A stretch of 64,000 nt of DNA from Myxocyprinus asiaticus (taxonomy: Eukaryota > Chordata > Actinopteri > Cypriniformes > Catostomidae), in NCBI RefSeq assembly GCF_019703515.2, contig NC_059372.1, positions 18,412,992 through 18,476,991 on the forward strand, written 5' to 3'. A model generated the notes under the pieces. It saw only the letters and a list, made by a program, of their open reading frames with translations, was not told the DNA's origin and did no database searches. How positions within the stretch are numbered: the first letter of the stretch is position 1; every line of letters begins with the position of its first letter. Below are positions 35,412 through 47,047 of this stretch, piece by piece. Position numbers and translations under genes: made by a program.

Positions 35412-38071
35412 TTTAGGTGCAAAACTGTTTGGAAATAATTTTCACTTGATAGGAACACAAATATTGAAATGGTTATTTCACACTTTGTTTAGATTGTCAG
35501 TTTTAAACATGTAATAATATGTTTAATAGTTTAATATTGAAAGCCTGTGTTTGGGACAATGCTAAAACAACATTTCTTCATAAATGGCATTTGAAAAGTA
35601 CCAAAAAAAGGTTTCCTAGTTAGGTTTAATGTAATCTTGTGGGATCACTACATTTAGTTAGTCATTTCCCAACACTTATTACCATGGTTGTACGAACCAC
35701 TAGCCTACTACTACTGGTATTAATGACTTTATATAAACACCAATACAGATTAGAAATAGGAAATACAACAGAGTCAAAGGCAACACAGGTCAGTCAATAT
35801 TCATGTGGCATTACACTGTATGGCCAACGAATATGTGCTCCTACCCTCTGCCTTTGGGTTGCCCAGGACCTTGAGCACCTCAGCATTGACAGGATTCTGG
35901 CCAAGAGCACGCATGACATCCCCACACTGACTGTAGGTGATCTTTCCATCTCCCGTCCGGTCAAACAGAAGGAAGGCTTCTTTAAATTCTGTAGAGATCA
36001 TTGAAGACATAAGATGCTGGGAATTGGCGAAAGGATAGAAGAGGAGAACATACATGCATGACAGAAAAGGGAAACTGAAATGAAAAACTATGACAAACAA
36101 AGAGCTGATTTTAACCTGCATGAAAAACAGGACAACAGATAATACGCCTTTCATTGTAAAGATATCATAAAGACCAGCAATTCCTTGAGAGGCCAACTTA
36201 AAGGTGCCCAATGGATCAGCGTACAGAGAAACATTGCACCAGCCATCAATATTAATGTTACGCCAAGCTATTTTCTGCAGTCTCCATTCAGGTTAGTTTG
36301 GACAGGTTTAATGACTACCGAAATTTTATCTAGTTTCCACCTTAGGTCATAGTACTCAGTGGAGAGCTTTTAAAAGCTAGTAAATTATTTAGACAGATCA
36401 AGTTGCTATTTAAGCAGGACTTAATGTCTCCAAACCAAATTCTTGCAACCCACTATTACAACTGTGTATCATATGTCAACACTGACATTCAACTTGATCA
36501 TAGAAAATATGAAATTATATAAAAACTTAATATGAAAAAGCATGATCTCTCACACAGAAGGCATTCTTAAAGATGAAAAAAAAAAAAAAGCCTTTTAAAA
36601 CAAGTCCTAATTATTGAGTTTTTAAGTGCTTAAACTGTGTATGGTTAATACTAAAGTATTTTTTGTCACTGGGACAAAGTTTTCGGATAGAACTGAATGT
36701 TATCCGTTTGGGGCAGGCCCTTTCCAAAATACTCCCAGCACTGTAACGCTTTTCCTGCTCACTGGAATGTGGCTGTTCCCTTGCAAGCCTGAAAATTTTT
36801 GCCTTTAACCATATATGGTATGAGAGGAAAACGGGAGAGTGAGCAGTATTGTGCCAACCTCTTTTGCTTAAACAAGATAAAGATTAACCTAAACGGCCAT
36901 CCACCATATAAGGTCATGCACCTGGTAGAAAACATCTTACTGCACTAAATATACTAGTTTCACAGCTTATTTTTTATTAAATAGAGATGTTTTAAACTGC
37001 AAAGCTATGCACATACTCTTTTGTTAGCTGAATTTCAACACTTCCTGACTCTGGCACACCCTCAACAGATATGACTGTCCATGCCACAGAGGAAACACAC
37101 AAGCAAACCGGCCTACACTTCAAAAATGCATTTTTAAATTTCAACCAGACCAAATTATGGTTATTACTTTGAACTTGAGTTAATAACACAATGCACTTCA
37201 AATGAAGCGAGATGTGATCAGACACACAAACAGCAACATGTTGTCCAAAACACCATGCAAACGAAACAACATCAGAACAGAAAGGTGTTCAGTGCACTCA
37301 CCGTGTATTTGCTCCAAGTTAAACTCAATCTGGAGATGACATACAACAGTTCCAAAGGGAAAACAATACAAAAGGTAAGGAAAGAAAGCAGGAGGAATGC
37401 AGGGAAGATAAGCAACATAAGAGCAGAATCACGGGCAGGGATGGAGAAAGCAAGCTGTATAGTATGAAATGGAGGGAAATAATACTTGAAGAAACACTTG
37501 AGACAGAATGATAACATGCACCTAGACAAGAGACAAACTCACCAAGAATCTGGTCCTCGGAGAAGTCAGACTGTTTGAGGACAGAGCGACACTTAATGAA
37601 TGTGAAATGATGCACAATAGCAAAGCTGTGAATCAAATGGGATTGCTAATAACACACTTCGTCTACAAAGTATTTTAGCTCGAGTAACCAGTTAGACAAC
37701 AAGTTTTACTTCACCGGCTAAAACTGACCTGCTAACACTGTCGGCTAACTCACAACCGCGCTACCAAGTGACAGTTTAACTACAAAACACAATTTTTAAC
37801 TAATGTAAGTTAGCTACCAAAGTCGTCGAATTCTGTGAAGGAAATCCATTATCAATTTTCGAAGATTTGGGCACGTTCTAGCTCACTTAATAGCCTTAAA
37901 AAGAAAAGACTAAGTTAGCTAGCATCTTACAGGCTAACGATAGACTTTGGTTGCCGACTGTTCAACGCTAACCGTGGATATAGTTAGAAAACGTATATTT
38001 GGTTAAGTATATACAAATATATATATCACTATTTAATGTTTATATTAAATTATCACAATTATGCATACCAT
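32082..38071 (-). CDS. myl6: Myosin light chain 6 (essential light chain), 6 coding exons
   Basis: Alkali (essential) light chain that binds the lever arm of non-muscle and smooth-muscle myosin II. Coding exons on the minus strand: 38071-38069 (ATG only), 37570-37543, 35988-35845, 33882-33709, 32409-32332 and 32110-32082. All are bounded by GT/AG and total 456 nt, 151 residues. The lengths 28/144/174/78 equal my recollection of human MYL6 exons. The product starts [16 protein letters not shown], has EF-hand-like loops ([46 protein letters not shown]) and ends AFVRHIMSG, the non-muscle-type tail. No ELVRMVLNG-type smooth-muscle exon was seen in the 221-bp last intron. Introns 3 and 4 are filled with transposons. 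The frame is fully intact. Confidence 0.96.
32481..33562. mobile_element. hAT-like element in myl6 intron 4
   Basis: The termini CAGGGCTCAACA and TGTTGAGCCCTG are perfect 12-bp inverted repeats, with further similarity inside. The length is 1082 bp with no transposase seen. It occupies most of the 1299-bp intron. Confidence 0.7.
33944..34726. mobile_element. Palindromic Tc1-like element in myl6 intron 3
   Basis: The ends ACCGATCAGCCACAACA and TGTTGTGGCTGATCGGT are inverted, with arms of nearly 400 bp. Both arms contain the 5' part of a Tc1-type transposase gene in opposite orientations. The plus-strand arm shows the helix-turn-helix segment [20 protein letters not shown] followed by WCQKQKK. 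No DDE domain is present, so it is a foldback derivative that needs transposase from elsewhere. Confidence 0.78.
34731..34905. repeat. Repeat beginning CAGTGTTGGGAAAGCTACTTTT
   Basis: It immediately follows the Tc1-like palindrome. It has several AGTAGCTA-type sub-repeats and resembles a common fish MITE terminus. The right end was not determined. Confidence 0.45.
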
Positions 38072-38240
38072 ATTTGCAGCAGTGCTGTGTTTTCCGGATG
38101 TGTGCGTCGCGGCGGGAGTGTGAGAACGACTCGCACTGGCGCTGTAGAGTTATGAAGGGTGGAGAGGAATCTTCTCATTACACACAAAGAGTAACCGAAC
38201 TGCATAGAGACACGCCCAGCACTCATTTATAAAGCATAAT
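38072..38240 (-). promoter_or_regulatory. myl6: myl6 5'UTR and main promoter region
   Basis: The minus-strand sequence upstream of the ATG is GC-richer than its surroundings, with several CpGs (38095-38145). A TATA-like TTTATAAA lies at 38226-38233, which would place the start site near 38200 and give a 5'UTR of about 130 nt. Exon 1 contributes only the ATG and then the donor gtatgc. The start site itself is inferred. Confidence 0.5.
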
Positions 38241-38487
38241 GATTGACCACACAATATGCAAAGCATACGTATTGTCAGTGCCGATGTTTTGTACATTTGT
38301 GAAGTCGTGCAGTTAAAGGGATAGTTCACCCAAAAATGAAAATTCTCTGATGTGTATGACTTGACGAAGATTTTAGAATAATATCTCTGCTCTGTATGTC
38401 CACACAATGGAAGTGAATGGTGGCCAGGCCTTTGAAGCTACAAAAAGAATAAGTAATCCATATGACTCAAGTGGTTAAATCCATGTT

Positions 38488-39305
38488 TTAAAGGAGCAAT
38501 ATATAACATTGACATCAAGCGTTTAAAATGGGTACTGCAGTCCAAATTCAAAATATTGTAGAGAGTTGTCCCCCGCACCCTCCTCAAAGCTTACGCGGGT
38601 TACCAGGTTGAGGACACGCAACATGAACGAGCAAACTGACAATGGCAAGCGGCAAGACTTACACTGTAAATTGATCAGCAAATGCAGTGGCAGACTGGGA
38701 AGAGAAATCGGCCTGGGATTTTACGGGGGGTTTGGGTGTGGGTGTGTCGCTGTCCTTTTCTGAAAATCACTGCCCCCTTCGGCATATCGCGGCGCCATTT
38801 TGTGGCCCGTTCTGCATAACGCGGCAGCCCATTTCAGCTTATCGCGGCCCATTAGGCCCCGTTTCGTGGCCGGCCCTTCAGGGAAAAGTCCCGAATCTCC
38901 CGATGGCCAGTCCGCCCCTGAGCTAATGTATACGTTTGCAATGTTTTTATTGTTTGCAAATTATAAATCAACTCATGTGGATTTTTTATAACTCTGTCAA
39001 TGTTAGCTAGATGTATTGCTGGCTTCCATGGCTGCAGTTTGTGTTTTCCCGCTAACTTGTTTCAAATCTGGCAACCCAGGCTGTCCAAATACTATTGGAA
39101 ATGGGCAGTGGGCAGGACCACACAGGCCAAAACACACACAGAAATTCTGGCCAGGAACAGACATTTCAAAGTAGAATATACTGGCTGTACCATTGTTTTC
39201 GGAGAACCAAGTATTTCAACTTAGCATGTTTCCTAAATCTCTGATAACATATTATGACAATTTTATGCTTTAGTACAGTAAATATATTACATATTGTACC
39301 TTTAA
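38488..39305. mobile_element. TTAA-flanked MITE inside the foldback element
   Basis: The ends are TTAA-AGGAGCAATATATAAC and the imperfect complement ATTACATATTGTACCT-TTAA. No transposase is visible. It contains the GC-rich insert at 38685-38921. Confidence 0.65.
38685..38921. mobile_element. GC-rich insert, imperfect TIR GGCGGACTGGCCATC
   Basis: The right end reads GATGGCCAGTCCGCC on the plus strand; the left end is CAGTGGCAGACTGGGAAG. The GC-rich interior stands out from its AT-rich host. Confidence 0.55.
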
Positions 39306-39361
39306 GATACCTTAATATATAAGGTACCTAATATATTAGGTGTAGGTGAGAAACAGATCAG

Positions 39362-40450
39362 TCACTGATTCTTGAGAAAAGGGACAAAACATGCCCATCT
39401 CCTCTTTATGTTAAAAATCAAGAAATTCATAATAATAAAAATACTGAAAAAGTGAAATCTAAAGGAAATGTGTACACTCAGGGCATTTATTACTTAAATT
39501 TTTAAATCATTTCATTAGAATTTTTTTAAATGCATGCTATATACCTGGAAGCCCATGACAGGTCCTTAGCAAGAGGTCACAATGTTAAACTGCTAAACAA
39601 AGTGTTAAAAAATGCAACAAATTCATAAATATAAATATCAAATGAAAGGTAGGGATCTATAAGATATCAAACAATACATAAAGTAAAATTTATTTTCCAT
39701 AAAAAACTACCTATCAAAGTTGTGCCCTCACTTTGCATCAACACATATTTATAATTTTGAATAAATCAGACAATGTCATGGTCAGCTATAACTCTGAGTA
39801 CCCGTTTCCCACTTCCTGTTCATGGTCGATGCAACAGTAGGACACATGGTCTGGTAATTTTTATATTTTATATATTTCAAACAAACAATGTTTAAGTCTT
39901 TGTGGTCATAGCTTCAACATGTCAACACTGTCATCCCAATGTGATAAATTCTGTTAAGACTTGTGGAATAATTTTGGCATTTTAGTTTAGGTTATAGAGG
40001 CAGCTTCTACTGAGGAAAAAACCAAAATGGCTCCAGTGTACAACACATGGTTGAGATGGAAAAATATTACATTTTGTCAATTCTGTCAAAATCTTCAAAA
40101 TAGTGTAAAAACAGAAAGAATTTTAGAATGTATTTTTATCACTTAACTCCTTTACTGAATGCCATTATTAGATAATTAAAGACTTTACACTCTTGTTGGA
40201 TGGATCAAATTAAAATACCATGCTTTTAGTGTGTCTGATGGAGTTGACAGAAATAACAGTAAGATGAAAGTTATAAAGTGAATAAATGTCAATTTTCAGA
40301 AAAAAGCATTTTTATAAAAACTTGTTCCCTTACATGGTTTGTTAGCTGAGACCTTTGTCTACAAATATATCCATTTCAAATGAATTTATTATTAAAATTT
40401 AAAAACTCAGATTTAAAAAATGCTTTGTCCATTATCTCAAGAATCAGTGC
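39362..40450. mobile_element. 1.09-kb DNA transposon derivative, TIR about 30 bp
   Basis: The left end CACTGATTCTTGAGAAAAGG pairs with the right end (reverse complement CACTGATTCTTGAGATAATG), continuing to GGACAAA. It is AT-rich and has no recognisable transposase. Confidence 0.7.
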
Positions 40451-40748
40451 AATATATGTCCTTTTTTACTATATCTTTTGTTTTTGGCAATTCACATTCT
40501 TCGTGCAAAGGAGAAGAAGAAAAGGAGGAGAATTTATAGTAAAAACAAAAAAGATCATATCGCTTCTGAAGACATGGATTTAACCACTGGAGTTGTGTGG
40601 ATTACTTTTATGCTGCCTTTATGTGCTTTTTGGACCTTCAAAGTTCTGGTCACCATTCACTTGCATTGTATGGACCTACAGAGCTGAAATATTTTTCTAA
40701 AAATCTTTGTTAGTGTTCAACAGAACAAAGAAATTAATACACATCGAG

Positions 40749-40817
40749 CAGGGCCGTATTAATGCCCCCAGTGAAACGATAAGCCCCGGGTCCCAAGACC
40801 ACCTTAATGCGGCCCTG
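40749..40817. mobile_element. Very short MITE, TIR CAGGGCCGYATTAA
   Basis: The 69-bp element has ends CAGGGCCGTATTAATGC and CCTTAATGCGGCCCTG, inserted in the right arm of the foldback element. Confidence 0.65.
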
Positions 40818-41065
40818 GGCATGAGGGTGAGTAAATGATGAGAGAATTTATAATTTCTGAGTGAACTATCCCTTATGTTGAATTCACTGTGCACTTCAAA
40901 GCTGCATGCCCGTGCATGAAAAATGTGTAGGTTATACTTATATGGATATCTGGGAATCATTTTGAATATTTGGGATAGCTTAGAATGTCCCTTTGGGAAT
41001 TTATTGATAGCTGGAAAAATATATTTTTAAATTCCTACACAAAAACCAATGTCTTTATGCTTTGG

Positions 41066-41173
41066 CAGAGTTCGAAATGGCATACTACCATTCTACTCTT
41101 CATATTTTTGCAACGGAGAGATAAGGCAGAAGTAGTAAGAGTAGTATGGATAGTATACAATTCCAAACTCAGC
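41066..41173. mobile_element. Short MITE, TIR GAGTTCGAAATGGCATACTA
   Basis: The ends GAGTTCGAAATGGCATACTA and ATAGTATACAATTCCAAACTC are inverted. A related copy is nested at 52192-52268. Confidence 0.65.
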
Positions 41174-41735
41174 ATTTGTCTAATTTACAAGATGGACTGA
41201 TGTGTTGGTTGTAACCTAACCATGAAGGTCAAGTACAATAAAGACGACAAATAATGGAGAATAAGTAAAATTCAAGGTGATATTAAGGCAGCTCAGGGAC
41301 TCTGTGCTGTGGACAAGCTATATCCGTGCCCCATTTCTCAATCCTGATATAGCTCTATTCTCTTTAGATTTGGTGGCTGGGTTGACACATTTTCAGTGTG
41401 CCCTGCTGAGGTAATGAAGAGCTGCATAAAAAGAGATTACTTTGATGTTTTATTCAAAACCAATTCAAAATTCAGATTTGCTCCAATATGTGTGTTGCAA
41501 TGTGGCAGTATACATTGCTGTATGTAAGACAATATCAATTAATACATACTTAAATCATTAAATAAAACTCTTCTTGTGTTTGTAGCCTTTTGGATCAACC
41601 TGGCATTTTGAATCAGGTTGTATTTCTGATTGATTTTATTTGTTTTAGTGATATGAAATTTAAGAATGCTTTGACAAGCACTGTTATCATAATAAGTTCA
41701 AATTCTAAATGCTATGTTGCAGGACTATCACTTAC

Positions 41736-41912
41736 CTCTAATGTGCTGGGGTCAAAGGGGGAGTCAGAGGGACGCAGCATCCGCGGTTTCAACTCAGGAG
41801 CTGGTTTGGGAGGCGAAGGTGCCGTGGTTGGGCAAGGAAACGGTGGTCCATGTCTTGGTAATGTTCCACCTGATGGTGACTTCTTGATTGATGGTTCTCT
41901 TTTTGGTGCCAT
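41736..41912 (-). CDS. myl6: Putative alternative first coding exon of myl6 (LC1-type N-terminal extension)
   Basis: The minus-strand ATG at 41912-41910 opens 59 codons: MAPKREPSIKKSPSGG, then a Pro-rich stretch (PPFPCPTTAPSPPKPAPELK), ending FDPSTLE, with the donor gtaagt directly after the Glu codon in phase 0. MAPK(K/R) plus a Pro/Ala/Lys-rich linker is the hallmark of long (LC1-type) essential light chains, whose N-terminus contacts actin (family knowledge). Splicing to myl6 exon 2 (37570, also phase 0) would give FDPSTLE-SDFSEDQ. This aligns without gaps to the Myl4 junction FDPKSVKIDFTADQ. The splice is inferred. It could instead be the relic of a lost myl6b/myl4-like neighbour. Confidence 0.72.
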
Positions 41913-41999
41913 CTCTAAACCTTGGAATGCGTCCTTTCTCCCAGTCCACTGCTTTGCAAAAAATTAAGAGAAAGGCTCAGTCAGATTAGTTGCAGGTGT

Positions 42000-42699
42000 G
42001 TAATATATATAGAAATATAGAGAAAAAAGATAGGAAATGAGAGAAGAGTGAAAATGCGAGAGGCAAGCAGGTAGGCGGAATAATCTAGGAGGAATACATG
42101 CAGTGATGAGTGTACTGTATGTGTGAGATGTGGGAGAGATTGTGCGTAGGAGTTAGGGTCTCAGTGTCTGTTTCAGTCTCTCCGCTTGTATTTATATGTA
42201 GGTCAGAATCATGTACATATGTGGGTGCTGGGGTGTTCGTGTCATCATTTTACATTTGCATCATGATGTAAACCTAAACCTCTCTCTCTCTCTCTCTTTC
42301 TGTGTGTGTGTGTGTCTTTGGAAGATGGAACTGTTGTTAGCTAAATCTATTTATAGATATTTCTATTTTAATTCTCTTTTCTTCCTCTCTGGAAATTTAA
42401 TTTCCTTTACCCTCCATCTCCTGATCATTGTTCTCTTCCCAGTTGTTTCCTTGTGCTGATCCTGATATATATTCACCAAGCATTATTTATTTTTTTCTAC
42501 ATTAAGATCTCTTAGTTTTGCTAGAGTACTAATTTGATCATTTATGAAGTGATTATTAGTCTGATATCATGATTAAAGTCCATGCTTTTATAGAGCTTTT
42601 TCATTTACTGTTACAAACATCTCATACCTTTTTGAGAATTATGAGAATTATGAAGGTACATCAGCCTTTGTGTTGTTTTAAATATTATTGTGTTCCAAA

Positions 42700-42730
<31 letters not shown>

Positions 42731-45689
42731 GATTATTGCAATGTTTGGAATGTCTGAGACATGGGTTGCATCTCGATTCACTGTAATCGCCCGTTCATTA
42801 ACCAATCAGGACAGGGTTTGGTCGTGATGGCACGAATGCAAAATTGTAAATACAACCACTAGATGTCAGCATTGCCCAAAATCAAGACCAACCAGACATG
42901 AAACATAAACAAATAAAACAATAACACTAGGCTAAATAACTCTTTTACTTCCCAATTAAATAGTCAACAGACAAATTAATCATAAGTGTTTCAACCTCTA
43001 TTAATGTTGAATCATCTAAGACGAACATAACTGAACTAATCTGAAACTGATACTTATGAAACTTATTACCATTTAAAATAAAGTGCGTTAAAATCGTTCT
43101 AAGCATCCAACACAACGCCTCTAATACGTCAAAGTAGTCCAGAAAAATGTAGTGCACTTTGTCTTTTGAAGGAGTCGTCGAATAATCAATGTTCTCCCCC
43201 ACCCTTAATGGATTTTCCGTACAATCCATCGCGCGCTCAATGGGCCTTGAAATCACCGTTTATCTGTCTCGAGCGCCAAAACAATAATGACACGGGACCC
43301 CCACCGCGCAACCAGCGGCACACTAAATTAATTAATTAACGTAAAATGTGATCGCGAGACTTGTTTAATTCAACGCAAAAAAATTGACACATGGTTGATG
43401 TCTTTAAAATATTTGTATAATCATGGTGACCTCACGTGCCTGCTCAGAGAGTCTGCCGAACAAACAGCAAATCTTTGAACCGATTAAAGAGATTAATTTC
43501 TGGGCCCGTTTCTCTAAATCTCTCTGTACAATTTAGCAGCAACTAATTAAAGATGTTAAGAATGAGCTAAATCTGTATTCTTTATCTTCTACTTCTTGAT
43601 TATTGTTGTTTATTCTACATTGTATTAATATTGAAGCCTAACAATAGGCTACTTGATCGCTAAAAGTTTTGTGTTATGACATCAAAGTCAACCTAGCATT
43701 TTTAGGTGAAAGGTCTTCAAAGCACCTGCTTTTACTCCACAGACCCAGAATTTATCATTTCGAATCAGAAAAGTAAATTCTTTTCTTCTTCTTTATTTTG
43801 CCTTGCTCTTTTCAGGTCTTTGGTGAAAAGAAATTGAATTATGCTGAATAAGGGAAAATGAATCAATTGTTCCTCAGAGGTTCCCCCAGAATGTGTAATA
43901 GAATTATAGCAACTGCCCTACCTAATGTCTCACACAATCCCTGGACCATGCCAAATCATCAAACCACCTGATTTATTTTTAATGGTATTACACCCCTCAC
44001 TCTGTAGTGTCATGGTAATAACTGTGGCTCCTCCAGCTGCCTCTACATCACATTAGCCAAACTTAATATTGACTGTGTAGGGCGCATGAAACAATAAACT
44101 TATAAGACTGGCAGCTTAGAGGCAGCCAGCCAATCAGACAGCCCTGCAGTTGGCTGGAGGGGTGTTAACTTAAGCACTGAAGTTGATTTTGCCCTGGAGG
44201 AGCAGTTCAATCAATGGGATGCTTAACGCAGGGGTACCCACACGGACCGCACCTTTCAGATCTAGGCATCCCTCAACAAGTCCAAGCTGACGAGAAACCA
44301 TGAAACCTGATGTAACTTGATTCCTTTTATTTTGCCTCACTGTCTTTTGTGCAGCAAACAAACAATACATTTTCGTCTCATTTATTCAGAAGCCTTGCTA
44401 TTTTCCAGCTGGCTTCTGTTTCTGCATCAAAAAATCTGTATAAAAGTGGAGAAATACTTATTAGACTCATTTAAATGTGTGAAATTGGCACCACACAAAT
44501 GCACGCTGTAAATTCTCTTGAAGCTGTGGAAGTATAAGATAGCTGAATTTTCTGAGCACATTCAGGAAAACCATACTGGATACTGAATTTTCAAGGAAAA
44601 CTGGAAATTGAATTTTTGCATTGAAATGTGCTGAGTAAAGCAATCAGATTGAAGTTAATTTATTTTTTGTAAAACTAAATTTACTGAAGAAAAAAAAAAA
44701 ATTAAACCATTTATGACCTTTGTGTGACATATTGCTGCAAACCAGTGGGAATCAGACTACCACTTGTGGGCAACATGCACCTGATCACATACGATCCATG
44801 GCCTCCTGCCAAACACACACAATTTTTTTAAATTTTTTAAATGAAACTCTGCGAATTTGCTTGCTCATGTCATTAATTACAGAATGCCAGTTTCAGTTGG
44901 TTTTATGAAACTTATGAATGATTGAATTTTTTGAAGAGGGTAGAATAAGGAATGGGCAAATCTGCCTATTGTGTTTGAGCATACTGATTATGGCCTTTGA
45001 TTAGTGCATGGGTGCAATCTATTCAACTACCTCCCATCCTCCCTCCCTCCATCCTTCCCAGCTACAGCCCCTTGGGGTATGCCCATTTCCCAAAGGACAG
45101 CCAGCAAAGCAGATGGAACCACCCTCCCCCTCTCCCTCGCCTCTCACAGCTCACCTCAAACAGGGTTGAGGTTCAGGAAGAGGATGGACTGTAATTGGGT
45201 GAGCAGAGCACTTCATTTTTTAAAATGTGGTTTGAAATGAATTCTTTAACCACCATAATTGGAACTATAAGTGATTGTATGCACCTCCTTCAAATTGGTC
45301 ACTTACGCCTCTAATAGCAAATGTGACCCTCGAATTCCCCAACAGGACGGATGAGTTAGGAATTTGCTCTACTTCCAAGCAATCGCTAAAAAATTGCAAG
45401 AGGTGTTGCATGGACACTCTCCAGCCATCATATCAATAGCAGAGCAGTTGAACAGCCTAGAGAAGGGTTACAGGTGGCATATTGTGTAAATGGGCGATTT
45501 TACGCTTCCAATTATGCAGTGGGCACTTGATATAGTGTGTGATTGATTTACACAAACTGGCAGAATGGCTTTTATTCCCAGCACTATCTCTGAGGTTGCT
45601 GCGTTCTCCCCCCATTCACTCCTCATTGGCCCTGAGTTCTTAATGTAGAAAAGAAATGGTCTTGGGTCTTATACTGTGCTAAAGAAGGG
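42000..45689. other. Intergenic between myl6 and neurod4, with candidate conserved blocks
   Basis: No gene was found. 43140-43580 is repeat-free with dense TAATTA/ATTAA motifs and CpG-containing blocks, and 44040-44300 and 45000-45230 are similar in texture. 42280-42315 is a (TC)n(TG)n microsatellite and 42702-42730 an A-run. Confidence 0.4.
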
Positions 45690-45800
45690 AGTACTACAAA
45701 TATAAAAGTGCATTCCCATATAGCTCAGCCCCTCTTCTCCCCAGCCGGAAAGAAGGACTCAGTTAGGCTGTTCGTTTGTTCCGCTGGATCCAGCCCAGAG
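45690..45800 (+). promoter_or_regulatory. Promoter-like TATA sequence without an assigned gene
   Basis: AATATAAAAG lies at about 45700, with an ATTGG (inverted CCAAT) about 70 bp upstream. The downstream sequence is GC-richer and has no matching gene. This is motif evidence only. Confidence 0.25.
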
Positions 45801-45989
45801 AACTACTGTATTCAGCTTTTTTAAGCAGCAGATAAGGTCGGAGCTATGGGATTACCTTTACAACACATATCTCTTAGATACACACAGACACTCTTTCTTT
45901 CTCTCCCTCTGACTCTCTCTATTATTCCCTTAGGGGAATACAATTCAGTTTTTTAGTTTTTAAGGTATTTTTGACAAGTTAAGAATTAT

Positions 45990-47047
45990 ATTAAAGGTCC
46001 CAAAATGAAAATGTATGTACTCACCCTCATGTTGTTTCAAAGACCTTGTAATAGAGACATAAAGCAACAGCTCCCTAAAGCAAGACCAAAATTTCTGACT
46101 GTAACTCCTCCAAGAGCTTTCAAACTACATCCAACTAACTTGGTACAGACCTCGGGTTGTTACGTCTTTTCTAACTGGTTGGAATTATGGTTTTCGCACA
46201 GTGAATGATCAAAAATCCTACATAAACCTACATTGACGGAATGTTCAAATGGTCAAAACTATTTAAATTCCAACTATCAAAAATTGAAATGTAAACAAAC
46301 CCTCAAAAAGATTTAGAGCTGTGTCCCAAATGACACACTTTGCACTTTTTAAATATACTATGCACTCAGCCATGTAGTGAATGAATTTTCAAAGTGTAGT
46401 ATCATCCCAAATGGAACACTTAACGGTTTTTTTACTACACGGAAGCAATCACCATTTAACAGCTGATGGAAGTGACGTTTCAAGTGCATGTGATGTGTTG
46501 CTGCTAGCTTTAGCAGGTAAGCCAACCTCAATTCAACACTTGTATCTTAAACAACGTACATATTCACACAGCTTGGGGTGATGGTAAAGCATTGAAATTA
46601 GTTTTTTTGCCAAATGTAACATATGAGTTTTTCATATGATGTTTAGGCTACTTACTGTTCTCACTTTGCTTCATCTCTTGTAAAACATAACATTTTGATT
46701 CCTAGTCTGTCACGTAGTATTAAATACGGCAAAGCAGAAATTCTCCTATAGTAGATGGTTACAACAACATCAGATACGGTGACAGCGATGGCTTCTCTTT
46801 AAAGTCTCTAGTTTCGATCTTTAGCGGAACATAAATAGAGATGTCAGGTAGAATGTTAGCTTCAGTTACCATTCACTTTCACTGCATCTTTTTTCCATTA
46901 AAAAGTGAATGGTAACTGAGGTTAACATTCTGCCTAATATCTCGTTTTGTGTTCCACTTAAGAAAGATAGTCTAAATAGTTTGGAACAACATGAGGGTGA
47001 GGAAATGATCACATAATTTTCATTTTTTGGAGACCATATCTCTTTAA
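45990..47047. repeat. Composite foldback repeat
   Basis: The outer ends (CAAAATGAAAATGTATGTAC and AATTTTCATTTTTTGGAG) and the palindrome at 46840-46965 (ACCATTCACTTTCACTGC / AAGTGAATGGTAACTGAGG) are related to 9383-9516. A short palindromic insert (TGTCCCAAATGACACAC ... CATCCCAAATGGAACAC) lies at 46318-46422. Confidence 0.55.

Larger units (their letters stand above)
38313..40876. mobile_element. Foldback element with four nested insertions
   Basis: The outer element has inverted ends TTAAAGGGATAGTTCACC (38313) and GTGAACTATCCCTTA (40876), with blocks in the same order as the intact 766-bp copy at 51941-52706. It is interrupted by 38488-39305, 39362-40450 and 40749-40817; a fourth insertion lies within the first at 38685-38921. 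It sits between the two putative myl6 first exons. Confidence 0.75.
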
